Assembly (NCBI GenBank): GCA_017303895.1
Contig: JAFLBF010000013.1
Location: 1 to 64,000, forward strand
Length of the DNA stretch: 64,000 nt
Reading direction: 5' to 3'
From: Bacteroidota bacterium
Lineage (GTDB): Bacteria > Bacteroidota > Bacteroidia > 2-12-FULL-35-15
Shown: positions 36,585 to 45,231 of the stretch, in pieces
How positions within the stretch are numbered: position 1 is the stretch's first letter
How the letters are laid out: every line of letters starts with the position of its first letter
Notes under the pieces: model-generated
What the model saw: the letters and a program-made list of their open reading frames with translations, nothing else
Database searches by the model: none
What the model was told of the DNA's origin: nothing
Program-made: the position numbers and the translations under genes

Positions 36585-38534
36585 ATGAAAAAAATACTGA
36601 TCCTTTCTTTTGCTGTTTTTGCATTGTTCTCTTGTAAAGCACAATTACCTCCCGGTGAATATACCAGTACCAATAAAAAAGCGATCGCTGCTTTTGAAAA
36701 AGCATTGGAATTGTTCAACCAACGCAACGATGAAAAAGCAAAGCAGGAGCTGAAGAATGCTTGCGAGAAGGACCCTAATTTCATTGAACCGCATTTGCTT
36801 TTAGCGCAGATCTATTCGGAAGAAAAACAAACACAAAAAGCGATCGATGAATACATCAAAGCATTGGAGATCAACCCGAAGTTTGATAAGCGCACCTATT
36901 ACAACCTGGCTAATTTAGAGATCTCAATAGGTAAGTATGACGATGCTAAAAAAGATTATGAAGCGTTTTTGAAACATCAACACATTAATCCTGATTGGAA
37001 AGAAAAGGCAGAAATGAATTTATTGAATTGCAATTTTGCACTTGAAGCAATAAAGAATCCTGTTCCATTCGAACCTAAAAATATTGGCGATGGCATCAAT
37101 TCCAGTTTAGATGAGTATTTTCCTGCCATCACAGCCGATGATCAAACATTCCTGTTTACACGTAACAACAGAACAGAAGTGATCAATTTGCAGGAAGATT
37201 TCCTGATCGCTAAAAAAGTAAATGGTGTTTGGCAAAAGGCAACATTGATCGGTAGTGGTATTAATACTGCAGGTAATGAAGGAGCTCCGAGCTTATCGGC
37301 TGATGGGCAGATCCTTTTCTTTGCTGCTTGTCAGGAAATAGATGGTTCTTATGGTCCTAATAGAAAAGGTTTAGGAAGTTGTGATATTTTCTATGCTCAA
37401 AAAGTGGGTGAGAACTGGGGAAAATCATATAACATCGGTTCCCGTATCAATTCTCCTTCATTTGAATCGCAGCCTTCTTTTTCAGCAGATGGTAAGACCT
37501 TGTATTTTGTGAGTGGAAGAATGGGTGGATATGGTGAAACTGATATTTATAGTGCTTCTTTGAATCCGGATGGCAGTTGGGGCACACCAAAAAATTTAGG
37601 TGCGAAGATCAATACACCGGGGAAGGAAGAATCAGTTTTCATTCACCCCGATGGCAAGACCTTGTATTTTGGTTCTAACGGACATGTTGGAATGGGAGGA
37701 TTGGATATTTATGTATCACGCATGAACGATGCAGGAGAGTGGGGAACACCGGTTAATTTAGGATATCCGATCAATACCTATGCGGATGATCATAGTGTGA
37801 TCGTTTCGGCATCGGGTAATTTAGCTTATTTCGCGAGCAATAGAGCCGGTGGTTTGGGTGGTTTGGATATTTATCATTTCGATCTGTATGAAGCTGCCCG
37901 TCCGGGCAAGATCACCTATGCAAAAGGAAAAGTATATGATGTTCGAACAAAAGCCCCACTAGGAGCGCATTTTGAATTGATCGATCTGGAAACCGGAAAA
38001 TCGATGATCGAGTCGGATGCTAATTCCGGAAATGGTGAATTTTTGGTTTGTTTGCCGATCGATAAAAATTATGCCTTGAATGTATCACAGCCGGGTTATT
38101 TATTCTATTCAGAGAATTTTGCATTAAAAGAACTGGCCGATAAATCAAAGCCATTTTTGATGGATGTACCGATGCAGCCTATCGATACAGGCTCAGTGAT
38201 CGAGTTGAAGAATGTATTCTTTGAAACAGCTAAGTTTGATCTGAAGCCGGAATCAAAAGCTGAGCTTAACAAATTGGTAGCATTCCTTACTGCCAACAAA
38301 ACCATCAAAGGGGAGTTGAGCGGACATACCGATAATGTTGGTGACAAAAAAATGAATCAGGTATTATCTCAAAACCGTGCGAAAGCTGTGTATGATTATT
38401 TGGTGGCGAACGGAATAGATGCCAAGCGTTTAAGCTATAAAGGTTATGGTGATACCAAGCCTAAAGTGAAAAATGATTCAGATGCTAACAGAGCATTGAA
38501 CAGAAGAACGGAGTTTAAAGTAGTAGGGAAGTAA
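36585..38534 (+). CDS. porE: PorE-like T9SS lipoprotein (TPR, beta-propeller, carboxypeptidase-regulatory and OmpA domains)
   Basis: 649 residues. A lipoprotein signal (MKKILILSFAVFALFSC, Cys at 17) is followed by TPR helices (about 28-140), PD40/WD40-type propeller repeats (about 160-435; repeated SADGKTLYFVSGRMGG-like units), a carboxypeptidase regulatory-like domain (about 442-520, KGKVYDVRTKAPLGAHFELID) and a peptidoglycan-binding OmpA domain (about 536-649, LSGHTDNVGD ... NRRTEF). This exact domain order is that of PorE of Porphyromonas, an essential type IX secretion component tied to peptidoglycan. Other Bacteroidota OmpA/PD40 proteins share parts of this order, so paralogy is possible. 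Confidence 0.82.
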   Translation: MKKILILSFAVFALFSCKAQLPPGEYTSTNKKAIAAFEKALELFNQRNDEKAKQELKNACEKDPNFIEPHLLLAQIYSEEKQTQKAIDEYIKALEINPKFDKRTYYNLANLEISIGKYDDAKKDYEAFLKHQHINPDWKEKAEMNLLNCNFALEAIKNPVPFEPKNIGDGINSSLDEYFPAITADDQTFLFTRNNRTEVINLQEDFLIAKKVNGVWQKATLIGSGINTAGNEGAPSLSADGQILFFAACQEIDGSYGPNRKGLGSCDIFYAQKVGENWGKSYNIGSRINSPSFESQPSFSADGKTLYFVSGRMGGYGETDIYSASLNPDGSWGTPKNLGAKINTPGKEESVFIHPDGKTLYFGSNGHVGMGGLDIYVSRMNDAGEWGTPVNLGYPINTYADDHSVIVSASGNLAYFASNRAGGLGGLDIYHFDLYEAARPGKITYAKGKVYDVRTKAPLGAHFELIDLETGKSMIESDANSGNGEFLVCLPIDKNYALNVSQPGYLFYSENFALKELADKSKPFLMDVPMQPIDTGSVIELKNVFFETAKFDLKPESKAELNKLVAFLTANKTIKGELSGHTDNVGDKKMNQVLSQNRAKAVYDYLVANGIDAKRLSYKGYGDTKPKVKNDSDANRALNRRTEFKVVGK

Positions 38535-38549
38535 TCGTTTGCTCGGTAC

Positions 38550-39521
38550 TTAATAACTTGCCGTATCATTAATCTTATTCAGATCTAATTCGGGTAGTCC
38601 CACTTTTTTTCTGCGTTCATTCAACTGTGCTTTATCTTTGATCGGATAATAGGTTGTTGTAAAGTCCGTTTCATTGTACCGGAATTGAGTGCCATAGATC
38701 TGTCCTTCCTTTTTTGCTACTTTAACTTTATCCACAAAAAAAGCAACATCCGACCAATCGAGCTCTTTTTCATCAGCCGCTTTGATGATCTCATCATAAT
38801 ATTTCTCTTTGATCTTTTTGTTTCCTGCACTTATAATGGAGAATACAATGGCATAATCTTCTCCCACCAATGTTTTTCCCGGATAACCAAACGTTTGAAT
38901 GATCTTGTCGATATCGGTAAATATTTTTAGCGCATTTAAACTGTTTAGAGAAACATATCTTTCATACATCAAAGTGTTCTTTCCATATTTGTTTTCGGCC
39001 CATCTAAGGGAGTCTGAATACAAATAAAATAGGTCATTGATCCTTTTTACTTCTTTCACCAATGAATCGTTGATGCCTTTTTCTTTAACGAGGATCTGTT
39101 CACCTATTTTTATTCCGTCTTTATAGGTCAGCTTTTTTACCAACACGCCTGCTGTGTCATACACATTCCAATTGCCATAATAAAAATAGTGGGTCATGGT
39201 ATCATTGATCACAATTTTGGCTTTTCCTTTTCTTTTGATCTTTCCATTTTCATGGTAGTGTGTGGTATAGATCTTTCTGAAAACATATTTTTCTTTTTTG
39301 ATGAGACGGGCATTACGGTCGTAATAGCGCCAGGTGCCTTTCGGTACTCCTAAGCGGTAACGTCCGGTATTGTCTATTAGAGTGTCTGAATCATGGTAAT
39401 GGATCACCCATTTTCCATGACGTTGCTTCTTTTTATATTTATTAATACTCTGAGCATCAGACTTTTTTAGTCCACTTAGAAGTAGGAATACAAGTAGAAA
39501 GAAGATTTTTACTAATTTCAT
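38550..39521 (-). CDS. Exported protein with MORN/YwqK-type repeats
   Basis: 323 residues with a signal peptide (1-23, ending SDAQ). Residues about 30-140 consist of MORN-like repeats (HGKWVIHYHDSD, KGTWRYYDRNARLI, ENGKIKRKGKA, YYGNWNVYDTAGVL). The C-terminal half is Lys-rich, helical and without a recognised domain, containing conserved-looking FGYPGKTLVG. MORN variants of this type (toxin-antitoxin YwqK-like annotation) are common in Bacteroidota with unknown function. It is divergent from the rhodanese gene. Confidence 0.75.
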   Translation of the reverse strand: MKLVKIFFLLVFLLLSGLKKSDAQSINKYKKKQRHGKWVIHYHDSDTLIDNTGRYRLGVPKGTWRYYDRNARLIKKEKYVFRKIYTTHYHENGKIKRKGKAKIVINDTMTHYFYYGNWNVYDTAGVLVKKLTYKDGIKIGEQILVKEKGINDSLVKEVKRINDLFYLYSDSLRWAENKYGKNTLMYERYVSLNSLNALKIFTDIDKIIQTFGYPGKTLVGEDYAIVFSIISAGNKKIKEKYYDEIIKAADEKELDWSDVAFFVDKVKVAKKEGQIYGTQFRYNETDFTTTYYPIKDKAQLNERRKKVGLPELDLNKINDTASY

Positions 39522-39546
39522 GATGCAAAATTATTACAAAACGTAG

Positions 39547-39566
39547 AATTTGGAATAATATTTGAA
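39547..39566 (+). repeat. 20-base element upstream of the rhodanese gene (copy 2)
   Basis: AATTTGGAATAATATTTGAA, 19 of 20 identical to the copy at 36554-36573, in the divergent region between the MORN-type gene and the rhodanese gene; 32 bases before the ATG at 39599. Confidence 0.6.
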
Positions 39567-39598
39567 GTGTTTAATCACAAATTCTAAACAAAATCATT

Positions 39599-40021
39599 AT
39601 GAAAAGAGCCGTTTTATTTTTTATCCCAATTGTTGTGATCATGTTTGCTTTTATGCAACAAGAGCCTATCAAAAAAGAACAATCCATTTCTACTGCTGAG
39701 TTAGCAAAAAAAATTACCGATCCGAAGGCTGTTAAACCCGTTATTTTTAATGTAGGTCCTGTTGATCAGATCAAAGGTGCTATTAAAGTAGGTGCGGTAA
39801 GCACTGAAGAATATTTCGTGAAGTTCAAGAATGAAGTAGCAAAAGTTGGAAAAGATAAAGAAGTAGTGGTGTATTGTGGATGCTGCAGCTCTCAAAATTG
39901 TCCGAATATCCGTCCGGCAATTAAATACTTAACCGACTCAGGTTATAAAAAAGCAAAAGTGTTGGATATCCCAACAGGAATCAAAGAAGACTGGGTACAA
40001 AAAGATTATCCGGTAGAATAG
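39599..40021 (+). CDS. Exported rhodanese-like protein with a cysteine cluster
   Basis: 140 residues with an N-terminal hydrophobic segment (MKRAVLFFIPIVVIMFAF) that may be a signal or anchor. The body has the rhodanese order: STAELAKKI, PVIFNVGP, IKGAIKVGAV, then VVVYCGCCSSQNCPNIRPA, where the active-site Cys lies in a loop with three Cys and a fourth four residues later, then KVLDIPTGIKEDW. It probably handles sulfur or a thiol/disulfide in the periplasm. The CGCC...CPN cluster could bind metal. It is a single gene with its own terminator. Confidence 0.8.
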   Translation: MKRAVLFFIPIVVIMFAFMQQEPIKKEQSISTAELAKKITDPKAVKPVIFNVGPVDQIKGAIKVGAVSTEEYFVKFKNEVAKVGKDKEVVVYCGCCSSQNCPNIRPAIKYLTDSGYKKAKVLDIPTGIKEDWVQKDYPVE

Positions 40022-40040
40022 AGGCTAACGTATCATTGTT

Positions 40041-40077
40041 AAAATCCCAAGATGTAAGATTCTTGGGATTTTTTATT
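40041..40077 (+). terminator. Terminator of the rhodanese gene
   Basis: AAAATCCCAAGA - loop TGTAAGAT - TCTTGGGATTTTTT, a 12-bp stem with T-run, 19 bases after the stop. Confidence 0.88.
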
Positions 40078-40098
40078 TGCAAACGGATAATTTGATAT

Positions 40099-40123
40099 TG
40101 TTAAGTTTTTTTATATCTTAACA
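40099..40123. promoter_or_regulatory. Inverted repeat upstream of the TPR-GAF-SpoIIE gene
   Basis: TGTTAAG (40099-40105) and CTTAACA (40117-40123), perfect 7-bp arms separated by 11 bases; 41 bases before the ATG at 40165. It could be an operator or an RNA hairpin. Confidence 0.35.
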
Positions 40124-40164
40124 TTCCTATTTAAAGGATAGACACAAAAAAACTACTAATTTTT

Positions 40165-43131
40165 ATGACTACCACTCAAGTTAATCAACTTGCGCTTGAA
40201 TCAAAGGATATTTGCAGGAATAATCCTCAGCGAGGAATTGAACTTGCCAATCAAATTATTGCTGCAGTTCAAAAGGATGATCTTCAATCTGAATTGGCCA
40301 AAGGATTTGCTTGTAAAGGAGCTTGTTTGGTTTGGTTGGGCGACTATGAGCAAGCATTAAAAAATCTTTTTGAAGCACTTCCTATTCTTCAGGAAAACAA
40401 TGATTCCGTATTTGAAGCACATGTACTTTACCATATTTTCTGTTCGTATTATTTTATTGCGGATTATGATAATGCACTGAAATATGCTTACGAAATGCTT
40501 GAAAGAGCAAAAAAGGATAATAATATCAATGCACAAGCCAATGCCTTAAATGGGATAGGGTCGATCCATTATACATCAGGAGATAATAAAAAAGCAATAG
40601 CTGCTTTAACAGAAGGCTTGAACTTAGCAGAAAAACAAGAAGATAAGCATCTATTGGCGCGAATTCTGGATGGATTAGGTACTGCTTATTTTAATATTAA
40701 TGATCTTGAAAGGTCGTTGGACTATAAGCAACGTAGTTTGGAAACGGCAAAGTCAATAGGCTTAAGAAATGTGGAGTCGTATGCAATTGATGGACTAGCT
40801 AAAGTGTATTTGAATATCAAAGATTATGTAAATGCAGAAAAGTTATTTTCGGAATGTTTAGCCATCCGGGAAGAGTTAAATTTTAAATCAGGTATTGCAG
40901 AAACAAATTATCATTTGGGGGACTTGTATCTAAAAATGGATCTATTAGAGTTGGCCTTGGCCCACTTTACTGTTTCACTTGATGTTGCAACGGAAACAAA
41001 TACAAAAGAATTTATCTACAAATCACATGAAGGACTTTCTCAAATTTATGAGCGTAAGGGCAATAATCAAAAATTTATAGAACACTTTAAAAAATATTTC
41101 ACCTATAAAGAAGATTATTTTAGTGAGAAGAATAAGCAAAAATTAAAAGGGGTAGAGTTGCAATTCAGTATTTCTCAGATGGAGAAAGAAAAGGAGTTGT
41201 TGAATGAGAAAAATAAGCAACTGGAGTTGTTGTCAAATGATTTAGTTAAGTTAAGTGATTTGGGAAAAACCATTACTTCTCTTTTATCCATTGAAACAAT
41301 TAACCGAACGGTATATGATATTATCAATAATATGATGGATGCACCGGGATTCGGTATTGGTATTGTTAATGAAGATCAAACGAAATTATTTTTCCCGGGT
41401 TATATTGAGAATGGAGTCGTGTTAAGTTCTTCCGGATACGACCTGGCTGATAATAACCGCCTGGCCTCTGTATGCTTTAATAAAGAATTGGATATTGTTA
41501 TTAACGATTATGAAGCAGAAGCCGGATTATACATCGAAAAACGACTAAAACCTATTGTTGGACAGTCGGTTCAATCGCTTATTTACCTGCCACTGAAAAT
41601 ATCAGGTAAAAAAAACGGTGTTATCACTGTACAAAGCTTTAATAAAAATGCATTCAATGAGTATCAGGTGAACTTGGTTAAAAATTTGGCCGTTTACTGC
41701 GCTATTGCAATAGAAAATGCCCGTTTGTACGAGAAGATGGAAGAAACGGTAAGAGCGCGCACTCAAGAGGTTATCATGCAAAAGGAAGAAATAGAACGGT
41801 CATACGAAAACATGCGTGTTTTAAGTGTTATCGGACAGCAAATTACTTCCAGTGTGAACTTTGATTCTATCTTCAAAAAACTGCATGAAAATGTTTCGCA
41901 GTTGATGAATGCGGATTGTTTTGGTGTTCGAATTTACCATCCTGATCTGAATGAGATCGAATATCGATATGAAATTGAGAAAGGCGAATTTTATCCACCC
42001 ATTAGTGTTTCAATGGATAATGATGATAATTATTCTGTTTGGTGTGTAAAGAATAAAAAAGAGATTTTCATCAATGATAATTTGACAGAATACCATAAGT
42101 ACACCAAAAAGATTGTTGTACCAAGTGGAGATATGCCTGATTCACTTTTGTTTTGTCCGATGACCATTGGTGAGCGAATTATTGGTGTGATCACCGTTCA
42201 AAGCTTTAAGAAAAATGCCTATGTTCCTTTGCATATTGATATTCTAAAAACCTTAGGTACATATACCGCCATTGCTCTAGAGAATGCAAACTTGGTCGAG
42301 AATCTGGAGGTAAAGGTGATTGAAAGAACAAAAGAGGTTGTAAAACAAAAAGAGATCATCGAAGAGAGTAATAAGCACATTACAGATAGTATCAAGTATG
42401 CCAAAAGGATTCAAGATGCATTTATTCCGGGGGAGGAAAGTATAAAGGAGCATTTAAAAAATGCATTTGTGATCTACAAACCCAAAGATATTGTGAGTGG
42501 CGACTTTTACTGGATCGAAAAGAAAGGAAATAAAATATTGTTTGCTGTAGTTGATTGTACGGGGCATGGAGTGCCTGGTGCTTTCATGAGTTTGATTGGA
42601 TTTAATGGTTTAAATCAGCTGGTGAATGAGTATAACTATACCAATCCTGCTGTTATTCTTACTCAGCTTAATAAAATAATAACCAATACCTTGAAGCAGC
42701 ATGTGGAAGATTCCAAAATAAGAGATGGGATGGATATTGCTATTTGTTGTATTGATCTGGAATCCAATACGCTTGAATTTTCAGGTGCATTAAGTCCTTT
42801 ATTCATTGTTCGAAACGAAGAAATAATAAAAATCAAAGGAGACAAGCATCCGATCGGCAACTTTATGGACGCAGATGAATATGTATTTACCAATAATGTA
42901 ATTGATCTGTTTCCCGAAGATAGATTGTATTTATTCTCAGATGGCTTTGTTGATCAATTCGGTGGACCTAATGGTAAAAAATTGAAATATAATTACTTCC
43001 GTAAATTGTTATTAGACAATTATAAGAAGCCAATGGAACAGCAAAAAGAACATATTAATTCCTTTTTTGAAGATTGGAAAGGAAATTTTGAGCAGATTGA
43101 CGATGTTTGTATGATAGGCGTTGCTATTTAA
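40165..43131 (+). CDS. TPR - GAF - GAF - SpoIIE protein phosphatase
   Basis: 988 residues, cytoplasmic (no signal or membrane helix). TPR repeats occupy about 1-330, then a coiled coil. GAF1 is at about 363-515, then a coiled coil; GAF2 is at about 549-715, then a coiled coil. The linker DSIKYAKRIQ is near residue 740 and the PP2C-type SpoIIE domain covers about 755-988 (SGDFYWIE, VVDCTGHGVPGAFMS, DGMDIAIC, FSDGFVDQFGG, with the metal-binding Asp residues). It probably senses a small ligand or partner protein and dephosphorylates a regulatory phosphoprotein on Ser/Thr. Its stop overlaps the convergent oxyR stop by 8 bases. Confidence 0.92.
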   Translation: MTTTQVNQLALESKDICRNNPQRGIELANQIIAAVQKDDLQSELAKGFACKGACLVWLGDYEQALKNLFEALPILQENNDSVFEAHVLYHIFCSYYFIADYDNALKYAYEMLERAKKDNNINAQANALNGIGSIHYTSGDNKKAIAALTEGLNLAEKQEDKHLLARILDGLGTAYFNINDLERSLDYKQRSLETAKSIGLRNVESYAIDGLAKVYLNIKDYVNAEKLFSECLAIREELNFKSGIAETNYHLGDLYLKMDLLELALAHFTVSLDVATETNTKEFIYKSHEGLSQIYERKGNNQKFIEHFKKYFTYKEDYFSEKNKQKLKGVELQFSISQMEKEKELLNEKNKQLELLSNDLVKLSDLGKTITSLLSIETINRTVYDIINNMMDAPGFGIGIVNEDQTKLFFPGYIENGVVLSSSGYDLADNNRLASVCFNKELDIVINDYEAEAGLYIEKRLKPIVGQSVQSLIYLPLKISGKKNGVITVQSFNKNAFNEYQVNLVKNLAVYCAIAIENARLYEKMEETVRARTQEVIMQKEEIERSYENMRVLSVIGQQITSSVNFDSIFKKLHENVSQLMNADCFGVRIYHPDLNEIEYRYEIEKGEFYPPISVSMDNDDNYSVWCVKNKKEIFINDNLTEYHKYTKKIVVPSGDMPDSLLFCPMTIGERIIGVITVQSFKKNAYVPLHIDILKTLGTYTAIALENANLVENLEVKVIERTKEVVKQKEIIEESNKHITDSIKYAKRIQDAFIPGEESIKEHLKNAFVIYKPKDIVSGDFYWIEKKGNKILFAVVDCTGHGVPGAFMSLIGFNGLNQLVNEYNYTNPAVILTQLNKIITNTLKQHVEDSKIRDGMDIAICCIDLESNTLEFSGALSPLFIVRNEEIIKIKGDKHPIGNFMDADEYVFTNNVIDLFPEDRLYLFSDGFVDQFGGPNGKKLKYNYFRKLLLDNYKKPMEQQKEHINSFFEDWKGNFEQIDDVCMIGVAI

Positions 43132-44056
43132 TAATCGGGAAAATTTTCTTGTTTTTAGCAGACTGATACTTGGACGGGATCCGTTCAAGTATTGTTTTTT
43201 TTAGGGCTTCCAATAATCGTTTTTTAGTAAAACTCCTGTGCGTTAAAATACTGATCTCCCTTACCGGTTCGGGGGATCTGAAATAGCGGACCTGATCGAT
43301 CTTTGATTTTGGGATATCGTAGATGCTCAACTCCGGTAAAAAGGTCATTCCTCCGTTGATGTCCACCATTTTCTTAAGTGTTTCAATACTCCCTGATTCA
43401 TAGATAAAATTGCTTTGATTGTTTTGTTCATTGCAAAGCATAGCCGTTTGATTGCGCATGCAATGTCCTTCCTGCATCAGATAAACATTTACATCTTTCA
43501 GGTCTTTTTCACTTAATGCTTTTATGCTTTTCAATGGATGCTTCTTCCCCAGGTAAGCAACAAAGGGTTCATAAAAGAGCGGATCTTCATTTAATGTAGA
43601 TTGATTCAAAGGAGTCGCCAATATTCCCGCATCCAATTCATCATTTTTAAGTTTCTCAATAATATTCGCAGTGGTCACTTCCTCTATCTTTAAGATGATC
43701 TTCGGATATCTTTTAATGAAGTCGGTGATGAAAAAGGGTAGGAGATAGGGTGCCAGTGTGGGAATGATACCAATCGTAAGAACTCCTTCCAAACTACCTT
43801 TTTGCTCGGAGATGATCTCCTTCATTTGTTCGGCTTCATACATGATCTTTTGAGCCTGCTCAATGATCTTTTTCCCTTCTGTTGTTAAGGCGATGGGCTG
43901 TTTTGTTCTGTCAAATATGATCAAGCCTAATTCTTCCTCAAGCTTTTGTATTTGCATACTTAAGGTAGGTTGTGTGACAAAACATTTTTCGGCTGCTGTA
44001 ACAAAATGTTTGTATTTGTTGACGGCCAGAATGTATTGCAATTGTGTTAGTGTCAT
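43124..44056 (-). CDS. oxyR: Hydrogen peroxide-responsive LysR regulator OxyR
   Basis: 310 residues from MTLTQLQYILAVNKYKHF at 44056, where the HTH starts at once as in LysR proteins. The region upstream of 44056 holds the operator, so the longer frame is rejected. The redox pair is visible in EGHCMRNQTAMLC: Cys199 and Cys208, the same numbers and spacing as in E. coli OxyR. It is divergent from dps, with ahpC and ahpD beyond. A well-formed OxyR half site lies 6 bases from its start codon, so autorepression is likely. Confidence 0.95.
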   Translation of the reverse strand: MTLTQLQYILAVNKYKHFVTAAEKCFVTQPTLSMQIQKLEEELGLIIFDRTKQPIALTTEGKKIIEQAQKIMYEAEQMKEIISEQKGSLEGVLTIGIIPTLAPYLLPFFITDFIKRYPKIILKIEEVTTANIIEKLKNDELDAGILATPLNQSTLNEDPLFYEPFVAYLGKKHPLKSIKALSEKDLKDVNVYLMQEGHCMRNQTAMLCNEQNNQSNFIYESGSIETLKKMVDINGGMTFLPELSIYDIPKSKIDQVRYFRSPEPVREISILTHRSFTKKRLLEALKKTILERIPSKYQSAKNKKIFPIIK

Positions 44057-44061
44057 ATTAT

Positions 44062-44097
44062 ATAGATAAAATCTATACAAATATATATAATATCAAT
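44062..44097. promoter_or_regulatory. OxyR operator between oxyR and dps
   Basis: ATAGATAAAATCTAT at 44062-44076 matches all ten defined bases of the E. coli OxyR half motif ATAGntnnnanCTAT. A second weaker copy, ATATATAATATCAAT at 44083-44097, matches 8 of 10, with centres 21 bases apart. The site lies just upstream of the dps promoter -33 box and next to the oxyR start. Confidence 0.7.
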
Positions 44098-44128
44098 TTG
44101 ATTTATGTATAAAAGTGTGAGAATTTTG
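44097..44128 (+). promoter_or_regulatory. dps promoter
   Basis: TTTG (44097-44100), 20-base spacer, GAATTTTG (44121-44128), one mismatch from TAnnTTTG; 31 bases before the dps ATG. Confidence 0.55.
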
Positions 44129-44158
44129 TGTCGTAATAACAACTAAAAACTATTTCAA

Positions 44159-44611
44159 ATGAAAACAACAAAAACAAATAAAGAATTAGCAGGTGAGCTA
44201 AACGTATTCCTGGCTAGTTTACAACTATTTTATTCCAATGTAAGAGGTTTTCACTGGAACATTAAAGGCGAGAAGTTCTTTGAATTGCATGTAAAGTTCG
44301 AAGAGTTGTATAACGATACTCTATTAAAGATAGATGAAGTAGCAGAACGGATCCTTACGCTTTCGGAAACACCGGAGCACCGCTTCTCCAATTATTTAAA
44401 AATAAGTGCCATTAAAGAAACGTCAAAAGTGTCAACAGCGAATGATACAGTAAAAAATGTGGTGGAGAGTTTGCAAACCCTTATCAAATTGGAGAAAAAG
44501 ATCTTAAAATCGGCTCAAAAAGCAGATGACGAGGTTACCAATTCATTAATGAGCGATTATTTAAAAGAGCATGAAAAATTAACCTGGATGTATTCCAGTT
44601 TTTTAGGATAA
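44159..44611 (+). CDS. dps: Dps ferritin-like DNA-protection protein
   Basis: 150 residues. It forms dodecameric cages that oxidise and store iron with peroxide. The ferroxidase ligands are all present: His32 and His44 (GFHWNIKGEKFFELH), Glu48, Asp59 and Glu63 (DEVAERI), in the spacing of E. coli His51/His63/Asp67/Asp78/Glu82. The C-terminal helix ends in KLTWMYSSFLG. The long DNA-binding Lys tail is absent; the N-terminus MKTTKTNKE is short and basic. First gene of the presumed OxyR-controlled run. Confidence 0.96.
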   Translation: MKTTKTNKELAGELNVFLASLQLFYSNVRGFHWNIKGEKFFELHVKFEELYNDTLLKIDEVAERILTLSETPEHRFSNYLKISAIKETSKVSTANDTVKNVVESLQTLIKLEKKILKSAQKADDEVTNSLMSDYLKEHEKLTWMYSSFLG

Positions 44612-44663
44612 TTCACAATAGTATCAATCGTCTGCAATGCAGGCATAAAACAAAAAAAATAAT

Positions 44664-45215
44664 ATGAACAGAATTTTATCAGTAGGCAGCGCATTTCCTG
44701 CCTTCAAAAAAACAGCAGTAGTTAGTTTAGAAAAAGGAAAAGAATTTTCAGACCTGAGTTCTGAATCTTTGTTTAACAATGAAAAATGGACCGTTATGTT
44801 CTGGTGGCCAAAAGATTTTACGTTTGTTTGTCCGACAGAGATAGCTGAATTCAATAAGCATTACAAAGATTTTAAAGATCGTGATACACAGCTGGTAGGT
44901 GCATCAACCGATACGGAGTTTGTACACCTTGCCTGGAGAAACAATCACGATGACCTGAGAGGATTGCGTTTCCCGATGTTGGCCGACACTTCTAAATCAT
45001 TGGCTGAAGAATTAGGAATTTTAAGTGCTGATGATAAAACAGCATACAGGGTAACTTATATCGTAGATCCACAAGGCATTATCCGTTGGGTGAGTGTCAA
45101 CGACATGAGTGTTGGGCGTAATGTAGATGAAGTATTGCGTGTGTTGGATGCTTTGCAAACTGATGAATTATGCCCATGCAACTGGGAAAAAGGACAAGAA
45201 ACGATCAAATTATAA
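44664..45215 (+). CDS. ahpC: Alkyl hydroperoxide reductase AhpC, mycobacterial type
   Basis: 183 residues. 2-Cys peroxiredoxin: peroxidatic Cys56 in FTFVCPTE, and C-terminal Cys170 and Cys172 in DELCPCNW. The motif WPKDFTFVCPTEIA, SVGRNVDEVLRVLDALQ and the C-x-C-N-W end resemble M. tuberculosis AhpC, which has three Cys and is reduced by AhpD instead of AhpF. An AhpD gene follows 16 bases downstream, in agreement. It probably reduces organic peroxides and peroxynitrite. Confidence 0.95.
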   Translation: MNRILSVGSAFPAFKKTAVVSLEKGKEFSDLSSESLFNNEKWTVMFWWPKDFTFVCPTEIAEFNKHYKDFKDRDTQLVGASTDTEFVHLAWRNNHDDLRGLRFPMLADTSKSLAEELGILSADDKTAYRVTYIVDPQGIIRWVSVNDMSVGRNVDEVLRVLDALQTDELCPCNWEKGQETIKL

Positions 45216-45231
45216 TCTTAAAAAAAAGAAC

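Noticed and set aside
44612-44663. CTGCAATGCAG as an operator before ahpC
   Set aside because: Arms of only four bases with no second copy; could not be told from chance.
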